DNA of 64,000 nt from Helopsaltes ochotensis (Eukaryota > Chordata > Aves > Passeriformes > Locustellidae), in the NCBI GenBank assembly GCA_013400155.1, contig VXBM01000544.1, positions 486,779 to 550,778 on the forward strand, read 5' to 3'. Below, one piece after another: positions 1-13,149 of this stretch (the first letter of the stretch is position 1; each line of letters begins with the position of its first letter). The translations under genes were made by a program, and so were the position numbers. The notes beneath the pieces were generated by a model. It saw only the letters and a list, made by a program, of their open reading frames with translations. It searched no databases and had not been told where the DNA came from.

Positions 1-2369
1 TTCAGCTCATTTGAAGGTTCTTGGTTATTGCAGCTCTGTTGTTGGATTTCTTGGTCCCCTCCCTTTGGAGGACAAGGGAAGTAGTTTAGTCTCTCATCTG
101 TATTTTGTTTCTTTTACCTAATCTCTACAGAGAATTAAAATGTTAGAGTTGAATTTCAATCTCTTCTCTCTCCCAGCACTGTAAAAGGCATCTGTGTGCA
201 ACACACTTTGCTGGTTTACTTTTGGTTCTAGTTTATTATTTACAGAATGAATCCTTTTATTGAAGTATAGCTAGACCTGCAGAACTGACCTACTCTAGTC
301 TAGCATGGCTCCAGTGCATATTAGACAAGCTTTGCTGCTGCAGCTCTGCTCAAATCCTGCTTTTCCCCTTCTTTCCTCAAAATAAGCCAAGGCATCCTTG
401 CCTGAACACAGCTTAATAAGTCTTTTTACCAGTGTCTGTATCTGTTCAGGATTTTCTGCTGAAATACATTAAACACGTTGGAAAGTATGTTTATTCTAGG
501 ACTGGCTTTAGTAGTTAGCAATGTGAATCTCAATTTTAAACCACACCATTAATTTGGAGAAAGATATTTATGCTGTACTGCTTCTTAGAGAATTTAGATG
601 CTTTTAGAAACCAGATTTACACGAACTTTGGCTGCTGCTGAGGTCTATAGATGTGGTGGACACCCCTTCTCCAGGAGGAATTCCTTGGTTTCTGTTGATG
701 TGCTTCACTGGTATGAAACCAAGGCTTTCATCTCTTGACATCTTTCTCTACTGCAGTGGTTGTGTCTCTCCTGCTGTTGTATTTGGAGATACAGTTCTGA
801 TAGATCACCTCCTTGGCTCTGGTAGAACCAGAGGTTTGGCAGGTCCATTTGGTGCTGTTTGCTGCTCAGACTCACCTGAGAGCCATGGCAGATAACCAGA
901 GTGGCAGTGGAATGGCTTCATTTCAGAGATTCAGAGCCATTCGTGAGAAAGAGAAAGCTTCATAAAGAAATTTGTGCTTTATCTGGCAACTGTAGTGCTA
1001 AAATGAAGTAACCTACAACATTTGTACTCAGAGAAATTATACTGAGCCCTTCTAATAATGATGACTTTGGGTGCTGTTTCAAGTCAGTAGTTTGATGTTT
1101 GAAATGATCACTTACCAATGGGTGCTGTGGTTTTTTGCTTGCCTACAGTGCTGTAGGCTGGCAGTCATTTTTTCCCATTATCAACTCCTTCATGCTTTTC
1201 TTATAGTAAGAGTTTGCCACTTTTCTGTCTTAGTCTAGAAAGATATGACTGACGAGCCTTAATTTGTATGAAGTAGTAACCTAATTTGTATTGTAGTGTA
1301 AGCAGTGTGATGCAAAACTTGTGACTTGGAATCCAGGACTACTTCAAGTAGTCAGGGAAATAAGGAGTGATTAAATGTACTGGATTTGCCTGTATTTCTC
1401 CAGTACTCTGCAAATGTCAATATTCAGAATAGTTAGTTTTCTTTCTATCTCTTCTGGTTCCTATACACTCCAACTCCTGCATTCTGTGTGAAGATATAAC
1501 AAGCTTTAGATATTAACTACATAAAGCTGTCAAGCTTAGGCAACCATTAATTCCACAGTTATAGTTGATTTTTTGTAATTCACCACGTTAGCAATGAAGG
1601 CTCGTCTTCCTTCCTTAGGAAAGTCTTTATTTCATGAGTCTTAAATATATTTCTATCTAGTATGAGTCTGTTAAATACAGCATCAATTCTTCAAAAGCAA
1701 ACTTTTCTCTTTATGCCCTTAAATCCCCCAGGAATCTGATAGAAAGGAAGAAAATGACCACCCTGAACCATGAGCTGCGTTCTTTCTACACCTTGAATTA
1801 AAGTAGCAATTATGAAAACCCACAATTAAATTGCTTTACTTAAAGCAATGAAAACTAATGTGACTTGCAGGCAAGGCTAGACAAGCCTCCAGCTCCCAGA
1901 AATTGTGATGTCCTGACAAGAAATGCCACTGAAAACAATGTTTGGGTGAAGGAGCTTATGAACTCAGTTTTAAAATCTTTTTAAAATAATCCTTTTTATG
2001 AGGCAGTGAGGTTTTTTTGAGTCAACTTAGAAGCAAGCTGTCACACAGAAAGACAGCAGAAGCCATTGTTTCTGAAAGGTAATTTCTAGCTGTCATTCAG
2101 ACAATGGGAATTGGCTCAATAATAGAAAATACTTATTCCGAATTAGTTAGAACACTTCTCTTTTATATTCAAGCTTAAAGGGCAAAGCCATTCAGAAGGA
2201 AAAGGAAGCTTCTGCACTGCACAGAGAAATGAGAATTTATATTTGACTTTGCTATCTCTTCTCATCCATTCACTGTGTCATCAGACATGAGGGAAATACT
2301 TGAGATTTCTGCAAAGCCATTACTTATTTAATGACTTGAGAATTTAAAAATATTTAAAATAATAAGGAG

Positions 2370-2755
2370 AAAATCTAGAGAGGATGAGAAGTTAGTCTGG
2401 AGCAAAGGAGACTCAGGGGTGACCTCATCACTCTCCACAACTCCCTGAAGGTGGCTGTGCTCAGCTGGGGTTGGGCTCTTTCTCCAGGCAGCACTGACAG
2501 AAGGAGAGGACACAGCCTTAAACTGCACCAAGGGAAGTTTAGGTTAGATGTTAGAAAGAAATTCTTCACTGAAAGAGTGATTGAGCACTGGAATCATCTG
2601 CCCAGGAAGGTGGTGAAGTCACCTCCCTGGAGGTGTTTAAAAACAGATTGGATGTGGCACTCAGTGGTTTAGTTGATGAGGAGGTGTTAGGTCATGGGTT
2701 GGATTAGATGATCTTAAAGGTCTTTTCCAACCTGGTTCATTCTGTGATTCTGTAA
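2370..2755 (+). mobile_element. CR1 LINE 3' end (5'-truncated)
   Basis: The stretch reads as the 3' part of an avian CR1 non-LTR retrotransposon in sense orientation. It has the hallmarks gagcactggaat...tgcccagg, ccctggaggtgtttaa, ggttggattagatgatctt, aaggtcttttccaacctgg, and a terminal repeated element attctgtgattctgt at about 2738-2752. CR1 copies are typically truncated at the 5' end, as here. The reverse transcriptase part is absent, so it is a dead copy. It is the main lineage marker pointing to a bird. Confidence 0.9.
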
Positions 2756-5700
2756 ATTGCAAGGCTTGAGTGTGTTTTGTTTTGGTAATTTAACTTCCAA
2801 TTTTCATTTGGTGCCTTTTTTAATAGTGCCATGAAAGTTGCTAGAAGGTTGTGCCCAGAGCCTGTCCAGACACATGGTGAAAACATCCATGCAGAAGTTG
2901 GTATTGGTTTGGGTGAAAGAGGTTTTTTTGTAATTTTGATTGAAGGAAGAGTATATACATAATTTAATTTAGTTTGAGCCAGAATGCTAATGGCAACTTC
3001 TTGGCAATAGAATGGATGACACTCCTGTATCAGCAGAAAGTCACTTTTCTGTTCTAGAATCTTTCAAACTCTTAAAGCAGTGGTAGTAACAAAGTGTTAA
3101 AACATCCCTGTCTAATGTATTAATTTTTGTATCCTAAGTGAACCTAGAAATCTTCTTTATGCTTGAATGAGAAAATGCTTGTTGACAGGTCTAGTCATGC
3201 TCAGGAAATGTGCATTTTTCAGGACACTGGCATACTGTACCCAAAAATCAGAATAATGAAACAGGCCTCTTTAAAGAATCCTAGATTGCTGATTTGCTGC
3301 AGAAGTAATTGTGGAGGAAGAGCCCAGTCTGTTATAGAAATAGTAGTACTTGGAATTTCTGTTTGTTGTTCAAATAGTTGCAGTCAAAAAGGACATTGAA
3401 ACACTATCTTCTATTCCAAACCTTGCTTGTTGTAGGAATAATCTTAAAACTTGGTGGGAAAGCTCCTAATTGAGCATTTGCAGTTAACTTACTGATTACT
3501 GCAGGATGAAGAGCATATATCACAAACTCGAAGCAGGTTATTTTCTTGGCATATATTCGGCTCCAAATAGCACTCGTGGAAGTTGGTATACTCCCTAAAA
3601 TGGGGTGCCTGAGGGAATACCTTCCCTTAGAGAAAGTGACTTTGTTTTGGAATGAGTACAAATGCCAGGGGCTGTTTCTTACTCCTGCCAAGCTTCAGAC
3701 TGAGCTGCATCTCAAGTTTTAATAATACTTGGGGCTATTTCTTCTGAATGGATCTCGTCACTCTAATTATTGTCCTTGGGTGTTGGAACCACCTCTCCTT
3801 GCCTACCCTCCCTTTTTCAAACTGACAGTGTTTTAGTGCGATGTTGTAAGGAAGGCTGCTCGCTGACATCCTTGGACCTGGGCAGAGAATCACCGCAAGG
3901 AGATACTTTAGGTTACATATTGTCAGCTTGCTACTGGGGAACCTCCAGAGTGTGACTGGGAATCAAAACAATTGCTGACAAAAACAATAACATAAATTTA
4001 CAAGTGGGAAACTAAGGAGAACCTGCTGCTGAAGCTTTCCTCTCTCCCTCCCCTTATGTTTCCCTTTGAAACAAAAATATAAAGTGTCTTTCCTGTCCCT
4101 CTGCACCCCCTTTCTCTAGCACTGATCAGATTTCTTTTGCCTGTCCTGTAATTGATACAATTGTTAATACTTTAAAAGTTTTGTTGGCTTTTTAATGTTC
4201 TGTTTAAAGAGCTAATCTATGGCCCTTTTAGCTACTTCCTTGCATGGGTTCAAATTTTTTAATGTAGCAAGTCTCTGAGAAGTGTGGCTTAATTCCCGAG
4301 ACTTGCTTTCTGTTTAGTGATGATCAGTGCAATCCAAATGTAATGATTCTCAGGATAATCCAATTTATAGCCTCTAGATGTAATTTCTCTGGTGTAAGGG
4401 AGTGGAATCTTTCTCTTCTAATCAAAGCTGAGTATTGAATTCCAAGATCTGCTTGTGCTAGATAGAAGGTTCTATTAGCACTTGCCTGGGGCTGGCTTAC
4501 AGTGTTTTAGAGGCAATAAAATACATTCAGGCTCCCTTTTTCTTTTTTTTTTTTTTCCCAGTGAGATAGTCTGGCAAATTGCTGTTGTGATTCTCCATTC
4601 ACTCTAAGGTCACTCTTTGACAGGAAGGTGCATTTTGCACAGAGGTACCTCACTTGAAGAGGCAGGTGCTCTAAGGAGCCCTGAGCCATTGCTGTAGCAT
4701 ATAACCAGGGCTTAAGTAAAGGAACTGGAGAGGCTGACACTGAGGGTGCTCCATAGCTGCTGAAGTTCAACATGTGAGTTCCTGAACAGGCAGCTGAGAC
4801 CTCTCACTTAATATTCAACTTTTATCATCTTTAGGGATTTCTGAACCCGTGTGGATAAAAGGCCTCCCATCTCATCAGATCCTGATGTTCCATTCTTTCA
4901 CGAGTGCCTCTGACTTACAGGGTTAGGAGATTTGTTTGGTCTCCGTTGCTTCCTTGTTTAACTTGACCCTCTTCAGTGCCACTTATTTTTTCAGCTTTGA
5001 TTACCTGAGGCTGGAGAGCAGCTCCTGGTTAGCATTGAGCAATACCAAGAAAGCGCTGCCTGTAGTGCTCTCTTTAGGTGTTAAAGTGCACATGCAGAGT
5101 GCGCTGCTGCCACGGGCATAAACAAATGATAAAACAGCTCAAACTAGAAGAACCTTGAAGCTATGATATTTGGTCCAAGAACTGAAGGAGAATAGAGCTG
5201 ATAATCGCCTCCATCACACACCAAAAAAAAAAAAAAAATCCCCCAGACACCCACCAAGCCTTAAAGTGAGTTAGGTCTTGTTCTGGCAGTTATAAGAGGG
5301 TGTGGACTTCTTCAGATAACATCTCGATGCAATATCACCCTGCACAGCCTCTATTCTTTTTAGCATGTATACTTGCTTAATCTTTGGTATTAATTTAGTG
5401 CTCTCAGTGGTTTCAAAATAGACCAGAATGGGGTTGGATTCCATCTGTAATGCCATTCTATTCTGCCTCTCTTTTCTCCAAGGAAGAAGTGGGTTTCTGT
5501 TCTTGTGTGGTCTGCTTCATGCTCTTGACACTTGAAAGTGAAGCTGTCAGTGACAAATGTCTGACCTCTATTAACAGGACTCTGGAATTGAAGCTTCTTC
5601 TATTGCATGTTATATGGATGAGGGTGAGGAACAGGACATTTTCTGGGAAAGTAGTCTGTGTCTTGAGTCCATTTCTTTAACTGGGAAAGGAGTTAAAACA

Positions 5701-8700
5701 GAGCGCCAGAAGAACCGGTGTTATGAGTGCAACAAGTAAAAATACTTGGCTTGCTAGCATAACTGAGACTTTAGAAGCCTAACTGACTGATTGGTCTAGG
5801 TTTGTGTTACATTTGGACATGGTTATAGAAAGTGGCAACATCTAACACCTGTCACATGGGAAAGGTCCTAAATGACTAGTAAATCTTAACCTGTAATGAG
5901 TACCATATGGCACTTCTTATTTGCAGCTGGAAAAAATCAGGAAGCCCCAAGAGGCTGGTGATTAGAGACTTGTGTGTAAAATAAAAGTAAAACTGAGACT
6001 TCCTGAAAAGTCAAGTGGCTTACTGTACCCTGCCACTGACTGACTGCCAGATGCTCCGTGTGGGTGTCTCAGGGATGGTGTGAGCTGCAGAAATGTGTAA
6101 CTGTGCAGGAAAAGATGGAGGCATGCTTAAATCTAACCATTCCTCTAATTTGCTGAGTAGCTGTTTAGGAGTGAACTTATAAAAGCTCACTTAACTTTTA
6201 TACTTGTGTATAAACCTTAGAGGATGGCTTGCATTCGGAGTTCAGCATTTAGAACTGAAATGAGCAGTAGTGAGGTGTAGACTGCCTACAGGGGTGGCAT
6301 GAAATTTATCCCTTCCCAAACTGCAAAGCCAACCAGAGCTAATTTAGGAAGTTTCCCTAGATATGCTGAATATTTAGAGGTTCATGCGGCTGCAGTGCTT
6401 GCTGAAGGAGGAAATGAATGTGGTGTTTGGCATCTGTCAGTTCATTAATGTGGAGGTGGAGTGGGTTGAGAAGGCCACCTGGCAGTTTACCTTCTGGTTT
6501 GGTGCCCTCAGCTTGCGCTGTTTGCCAGGAGATGTACTTGCCAAGCATAGATGCTTTGTAAGATGCTGCCTCTGGATGGCAGCAGAAAGATAGTACTTCG
6601 AAGTTGCTGTGAAAGGGAATTTTTTGCCAATTAATACAGCCTGATGTGGAGCTGTTTGGAAATTCGTGTTCATCAGGCCAGAGGTACTTGGCTTCTCCGG
6701 TCTCTTCAATTGTAGCTTTGACATGCTTGCCAGAGGGGTAGCAGAGCTTGAGCTGATTATTTTACTTTGTGTGCCTCACCCAGTAGAATATGCTCCATTG
6801 AAACCCATTCTCTGTGTTGTAAGACTAATAGACTGCGGAAACCTAAGGGTTTTCAGACGTGGTGAGAACTGTCCCTGTCCTTTTCCTCACCTACACTTGA
6901 GTGCAAGGCTGGCAGTGCCCCTTAAAGCAGAGGGGGCAACAACATCTTTGAAGATGGAAAGTTGTGTGGAAAGTAAGAGTGAACTACTGTGAATTGCAAG
7001 GGCTGACTCCATTCCTTTAAACTCTGTACTTAAAGTTTCTGCTAAAGAGCTCCTGTCCATTTCTTGTGGCACAAAATATTTTTAACACAGACAAACTTGT
7101 TTCAATTTTTGCATATTCTGAAGGTAGTTATGCCAAGGTTTTCTTGCTTATAATTTTAGGGTATTTTTACGTACACCTTTAATTCCAACCAACTTGTAGT
7201 AAGTGTATTCTAAGAGAATTTATTAATTCCTAAACTTTCCATTTAATCAGACCATTCGTGTATCTAAATAAGAAGCACACAGTGCTACCCCTTCAGAGGA
7301 AAAAGAAGGGTTGTTCATCCATCAGACACTTGAGAATGGTTTTTAACCTGCCTCTTGTTCTCATTCATTGTGGCCAGAACCATAACTACTAGAACTAAAA
7401 GCTTCCTCTGCCAGTCTGAACAGGTCTTATACTGTACAGATTTCAAAGAAAGATAGTGCCTCGAGGTGCAACAGATGAAATTACATGTCAGAAGTTCCCT
7501 TAATTTAAAAAAAATGGTTAAGAACTTCAGCAAATATATTTTAATCTTTCATTTTAGACCATGATATTTTTTTCTTTTCACATCTTTGGGTAGATTGGGG
7601 AAAACAATTCCTTCGAAGGGCTTTTGTAATGTAATAAACTTTTAATTCATTCTGCTTCAGCAATGTCACTGCTCATATATACAGCACTTCAGTGAGAAAA
7701 GGATGGCCATTTGGATTAGAGACCTCTGATGGCTTTGCTGCCATAGCTGACTTCACACAGATATATGAGCAATTAATTGTTATCTGCAAATTTGTTCTCC
7801 TGCTTAAGCCTAAAGAGCATGGATGTGAAATCATAATTAGAACTCATAATAGCTGCTTTAACTCTGCTTGTCAAATCCCCACAAAACGTTTTGTTTGTTG
7901 GTTGTATTTCTGTCCAGGCAGGTGAAGGGAAAAATCAACTTGCTGAAGATAAATGTTGGAATCTTTGACTTGGATGAGTAGTAAATCCTTAGCTAGAAAA
8001 CTGCCCAGGTGTTTTGTTACACAGATCTCGGCAAGCCAATGAAGATGAGGGTACTCTTCAGGACCACCACCAGAATAAAGCTTAATCTTTGTCTACTTGG
8101 AACTGAAAGCCTGAATTTATTTGCATTATAAATAGAGGTATGAATAAATGCATTTGTTGCTTTTGAATGATTACAGCAGGAAGATTACTTAAGCCATCCT
8201 CCTAGAGCAAAGGCATTTGTAACTGATGCTTTGCTGTATGTTAAATTTGCTGATTTTAATCAGAGTGAATTTCTAACAAGAGTCAGTCTTTATATTGATA
8301 GAATTATCCAGCATTTATGCTCCCTTTTTTTTTTTTCTGCTGCTGAACTTATGCTGACAACTGGTAAGGTGTTGTATTTGAATGCAGAGGGTGATGTTGG
8401 TAGCATTAAGGGAACTCATGTAGCAGCCGGATAACTATGAGAGGTGATGTGAGTGTATATTAACATTTTTTTTCTAGCCCTTACTGCTTGCTCTCTGCTC
8501 CTCACTCCCATTGTTCTACAGTTCAGTTAAGCTCCTGTCATCAGTGTCTCTTGCAGTTTTTGATTTGTTTTAAAGTTCTGGCCATCTTTACTTGGGCAAA
8601 ATTTCTTTCAATGATTCCTGTGCATGTTTTTCCAGCTAGAGGGAACCATCCTGACCTGGGGAGGCAGCTGACAATGTTGTGGTGTCAAATAACTGTCTGG

Positions 8701-9307
8701 TTCCCTTCAGGACAACATCTGCTTCTAAAGTTCTTGTGTGCAAGTTAAACCTCACTGAAGCTTCATCATTTATGTCTCTGAGGGGGTCTTAATGCATTAC
8801 AGGTGACACCAGCATTTAAAATCAGTGGCTGGCCACAATCAGGTTTTTGATTCTTTCTTCACCTCCTGCTGCTGTCAGAATTGAGCTTTCAGGAAAAGCA
8901 GGCAGTCTGTTAGTACAAACTGCATTGCTGGATTCAGTAATGTCACTTTGTTCCTGTAGAAATGACAGGAGTTATCAAACAGGAAATTCTGGATTTTTGA
9001 TCAAATTATACATAAGGAGGATGTCAGAATAAAGAAATTGTTCAAGCTGTTTTCTTTTTCTCATCCAGTTGTCTGATACCTGAATTGAGAATTCATTTGT
9101 AAGCAACTCTGGCCATGTCAGAACTGTCACTGAGTCACCCACAGTGCTTCTGCAAGAAGCCTCACCTTCTCTTGATTGGTAATTTGTAAGTGTCAAAGTT
9201 CGGAAATGATTGGCTTCCCTCTGTAATCTTGCTTATGTAAGGAGTGTTAAATTACTCTTAAACTCCGGTATGTTTTAATAGTAATACACTATTTAAGTAC
9301 TCTCATG

Positions 9308-9335
9308 TAGGGGTTTGGGTGCTCCCCTAAACCCC
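9308..9335. repeat. Short imperfect inverted repeat
   Basis: The left arm AGGGGTTTGGG can pair with the right arm CCC..AAACCCCT, with a two-base bulge and a four-base loop. It lies in intron 1, away from exons. No function is inferred. Confidence 0.5.
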
Positions 9336-11559
9336 TCCCTATGTGCACACAATTACCTGTTAAGTTTCCCTGCAGCTCTGTGTATGAAATGTTAAATCAC
9401 TTCTTTTTTGCTTCATAGTTTTGCAAAATCCCAAGTTACTGTTCTCTCCAGCAACAGCATTCATCTTCCTGGTAGCTTTTACCAATGTTTTGTCCAATAC
9501 TGTTGTGAGTAGCAGCTGGGAGCTGGGGTGGAAATAAAATATGCTGAAATTGCCTTGTAACCAAGGTCTTTGGGCCTGATAAGAAAGGAGTGGAATGTGC
9601 CCAATGCACAAGGCAGGCTTCTAACCACAGCACATTTTGAGGATGACTTAGGCTATTCATTTCTGAGCTGACTGTAACAAACCAGGAGTAGGAATGTGTA
9701 CTTTTTTTCTTCAAACTAGAAAGCAACAAACAAACAAAACTGCATAAAGCAGTTTTCCTCAGTCCATGTAAGACACAAAAGGCCAAGCTTGTTCTGGAAG
9801 AATTATCCTTTGACCAGTAAACCAATACCATCCCTCCTTTTATATACTAATGAAAAGAACTTGTTCTCCAAACACAGCTTCAATGGGTAGAAGCTGTCAG
9901 GAAAATCCAGTGAAAGGATTAGCTAAACTTGAATAGATTAATTAGAGCCTTTGGTTATGTCTTGCTATGGAAAAGTCACAGCATAGGAAATAAGCAGTGA
10001 TAGTGCATTCATCTTTACAGGTATGTGAGGGGAGAGGCAACAGGAGCACAGTAAGGAGCAAATCGAAGCAGTTTGTCTTGAGTTCTTAAAAGCTGCTTTG
10101 ATTCCTTATTCATCTTGGTGTAGTTAAAAACTAAAAGAGTTTGATGGATATGGAGATTGTGACCAGCTCCTTACAATCAAGCTACAACTCGCTATCATAT
10201 CAAATATTTTTTATTATCTTCTGTCACCTAAGTTAATGTGTCCTGCTGGCCGGAGCCAGGAACTGAACTGCTACTGAGGGCTTCTGGCTGCTGAGTAATA
10301 ATACAAGGCAAGAGTCTTGCTTGGTTTTCCAATTGCATCATATGTGCTGAGTGTAACCTGGAGTTCCCCTGAGGTTTAAAGTCATTCAGTTTTCCCTATC
10401 TGGATACCCAAAAGGTCATGGTCATGCAATTTTCAGAATTAGTGATGGTTAACTTGTTACTGAGGGTAAAGTACTAATGGGAACCTTCTAAATCTTGCTC
10501 TTAATGTAGATTTTTTTTCTGTGTTTGGAGTGGCGTTGCATCCATTTTCTTTGATTGAAGCATAGATAAGTTACTGTTCATGTGCAGGAGAAATTCCAAG
10601 TGTTCCTATGCATAGCATGGAGCCTAGATTTTCTTGGCATTCATGTGAGATACACAACTGATTCTGTGACATCAAAAATCTCTAGCCTGTGGCTGCTGCG
10701 TGGCTTTCAGACTTGTACTGACTTGTTATGTAGTTTGCAATCTCCTGTAGTGCAATTTTTTGCTTTGCCAAGTTAAAAAAAAATGGCCTTGAGATTACTG
10801 AACAGTCTAAACAAGAAGGCAGCTTTTACTCAGAGTAGGTCATTAAGCTTTTTATTTTTTTTTTCTCTGTGCCATCATGTTTCACTTTGGGTTTTTTTTA
10901 AGCTATACAGCAATAAGACCTCTAACTGGCATGAATTGATCTTGAGATAATATAGATTCTCAGGGTGCTTTTTTGCTTCAGACTGTTTAATTAAGAATAC
11001 CTTAATTTGGTGTGGATACAAGTTGATGCAAATGAGAAACACAGTCTGCCAAATACAGCTTTTGTACAGGAAGATAAGTGACTCTGCTGGGGGAATACTT
11101 CTTGATAAGCTTGTGGGTGAACAGATCTTCCCAGGATTTATGCCAAAAACTTACTATCATTTGATTACAGTGGGTATTTGAAGAGTTTTCTGCTTACAGA
11201 CCTTTAGCTTCCCTTCACTGCAGGATCTTGATGATGCTTTTCATGTATGTGCTATTTTAGCCTGTGTGTTCTACCACAGTTTTTGGTGGGTTTTAGTAAG
11301 TACTGATGTAGTTTGGGGTTTTTTCCCCCTCCTCTTGGAGGCAGCAGAGGTTTTCCATGTTGCTCTCACTGTTTCCGAATTGTTGCTGCAGCACAGTGAG
11401 CCAGGTTTGTGCTGTGAGGGAGGGGAAAATTGCATGTAACTAAGGTTAATCCCTTTTAAACGAAGCTTTGTTAAAGAGATTATTCCTAAAACTGGTTCAC
11501 AAGGAACTTGCTTTTTTAAAACCCATTTTTAAAAGTGAAAGAGATCAGATACCAAATTC

Positions 11560-11715
11560 ATAGGATAACTGGGATTCAAGGGGGCATCAGAATGACATCT
11601 AACCAAACGAGACAAAGCCAGCCAAACCCTGCTCCAAAGGACAGCCATGAGGTCAGGCCACCTTGCCCAGGCCTTCATCCAGCCTGATCTTTGAAAGATC
11701 CTAGCCAGGCTAGGA
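11560..11715 (-). mobile_element. Decayed CR1 LINE fragment (antisense)
   Basis: The reverse complement shows CR1-like blocks in the expected order: a fragment like the 'caggctggatgaggcct' motif, then 'gggcaaggtggcctg', a central 'catggctgtcc' block, then 'ggttagatg' and 'tcctatga' near the 3' end. It is more diverged than the copy near 2.4 kb and so probably older. No coding part is present. Confidence 0.65.
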
Positions 11716-13089
11716 AGGTTCAATTTCATTCTAGGAAATGGCTCAATAAGTCCCTGTTAACTGAGAATTTTGAGTTTTCATATACATAACATCAAGAAAG
11801 TGGAAGATCAGGAGAGACACCCTGGTCATGTCGTGTAACACCACTGCTGCACTTAAATCTCCAAACTCTGCCGTTGGCTGCGAGATGCTTTAATTGATCC
11901 TGGGGTTTTTGTAGCTCCAAGTGAATTAAGCTTCTTCTGTGTTTTCAATCTGATGCTTGTTATGTTTAGGCTAAGAGCCAGGACATTCCTGATGCCAGGT
12001 AGGGGATGGGTCATGTCTCTAAATGCTTCTGTGGTAATGAAGAGTAGAATTCAAGTGTGGGTGTATTTCAGATCTGACATACTGACTGAGTTCTTGCTTG
12101 ATTGAAACTTTGTACATAATGTTCTCTGTTGATTACTGAAGGGGAGGACCCCAAATGCTCAGCTTTTCAAACTTTTAAAGCATAAGCTCTGTGTTTTTAA
12201 TACAATGCTGCACCTGTTCTCAGAACAAGTTGAACCCTGAAGTGTTTCAGCTAGCGTGTCTTCTAAAATGGCTCATAGTTTTTAGCTATAAGGAGGTCTG
12301 AAACATGTATTATGTAGAAGCATTCTACCAAAAAAGGGATTTCTTCTAGAAATCTCACTTCTGTCAACACATTTGTTAATCTCTGAGATCAACACAGGGC
12401 TCTAATGAATATCCCATGTTGGAATGGGTGAAAGACTACAATCTAAGCAAATGTGGGTTACTTAACTTGGATCTACTCTGTGAACCAAACTTCGATATGC
12501 CTCTCCTCTGAACCCTTGAAATCCAGCTGTCACTCAGCCACCTGACTGTCCCTTTGTGCTGCAGACTGTTGTAGCTGCTTTGTCATGCTTGGCACTGCTG
12601 TGTGAATGCAGCTACATGAAATCTAGAGGTTTTAAAATGTGTTTTCTCAGTAAGTGTGCTATGGGGGGGAAGAATTAATAATGTCGTTAGTATTTGTCTA
12701 ATAACTAAGCTCATAAGCTTCAGGCTTGATTAAACTCTTGTGCAAAACCTGACATCTACTGGTGGGAAGCATAACTGGGCTCTTCTCAGTTAAGAGATGT
12801 GCTGACGAGCCTGTTTATAAAGTGCTGGTGCTTTTGGCTATAGGTGTTGCGTTGTACTGCTTAAGCATGAATTTGGAACTGTAAAATATTTACAAACAAA
12901 CAGGTATTATTGAAGGTGATTGAACTTTCAGTTAACTGTGTCTGCTTTGAACACTCGTATAATGGCTAGAGGACAAACATTGTAGGTTTATATTTTAGAC
13001 AAACATTTTAACTTTTTTGTGACAATATTAAATACTTCATATAGTCTTATGCCAATTGAAAACAATTTTTTCCCCTTATGTCTTTACAG

Positions 13090-13149
13090 GCTTGCCATGG
13101 ATGTACATCTTTATCCAAATGTGATTGCAGTGGAGTAAAAGGTGAAAAG
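13090..13149 (+). CDS. COL4A5: COL4A5 exon 2 (start of mature chain, 7S region)
   Basis: 60 nt, phase 0 at both ends, acceptor tctttacag and donor gtaagt. It encodes ACHGCTSLSKCDCSGVKGEK. The four cysteines belong to the 7S region, which links four trimers by disulfides. The human equivalent is also 60 nt, with Cys at the same places. The exon follows the signal-peptide exon, which is outside the window. Confidence 0.96.

Larger units (their letters stand above)
1..13089 (+). other. COL4A5: Intron 1 of COL4A5 (3' part)
   Basis: No exon with helix or signal-peptide coding potential is seen before 13090, so the 27-codon signal-peptide exon must lie further left. The stretch is ordinary AT-rich intron. 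It holds a CR1 LINE tail on the + strand (about 2370-2755), a more decayed CR1 fragment on the - strand (about 11560-11715) and a small palindrome at 9308-9335. Short open frames here (for example around 6360-6990) lack splice sites, repeats or protein-like composition and are taken as chance. Intron 1 is also the longest intron in mammalian COL4A5. Confidence 0.85.

Noticed and set aside
6357..6992. Cluster of overlapping open frames on both strands in intron 1
   Set aside because: No splice sites, no protein-like motifs, and several frames are open at once, which fits chance in stop-poor sequence.
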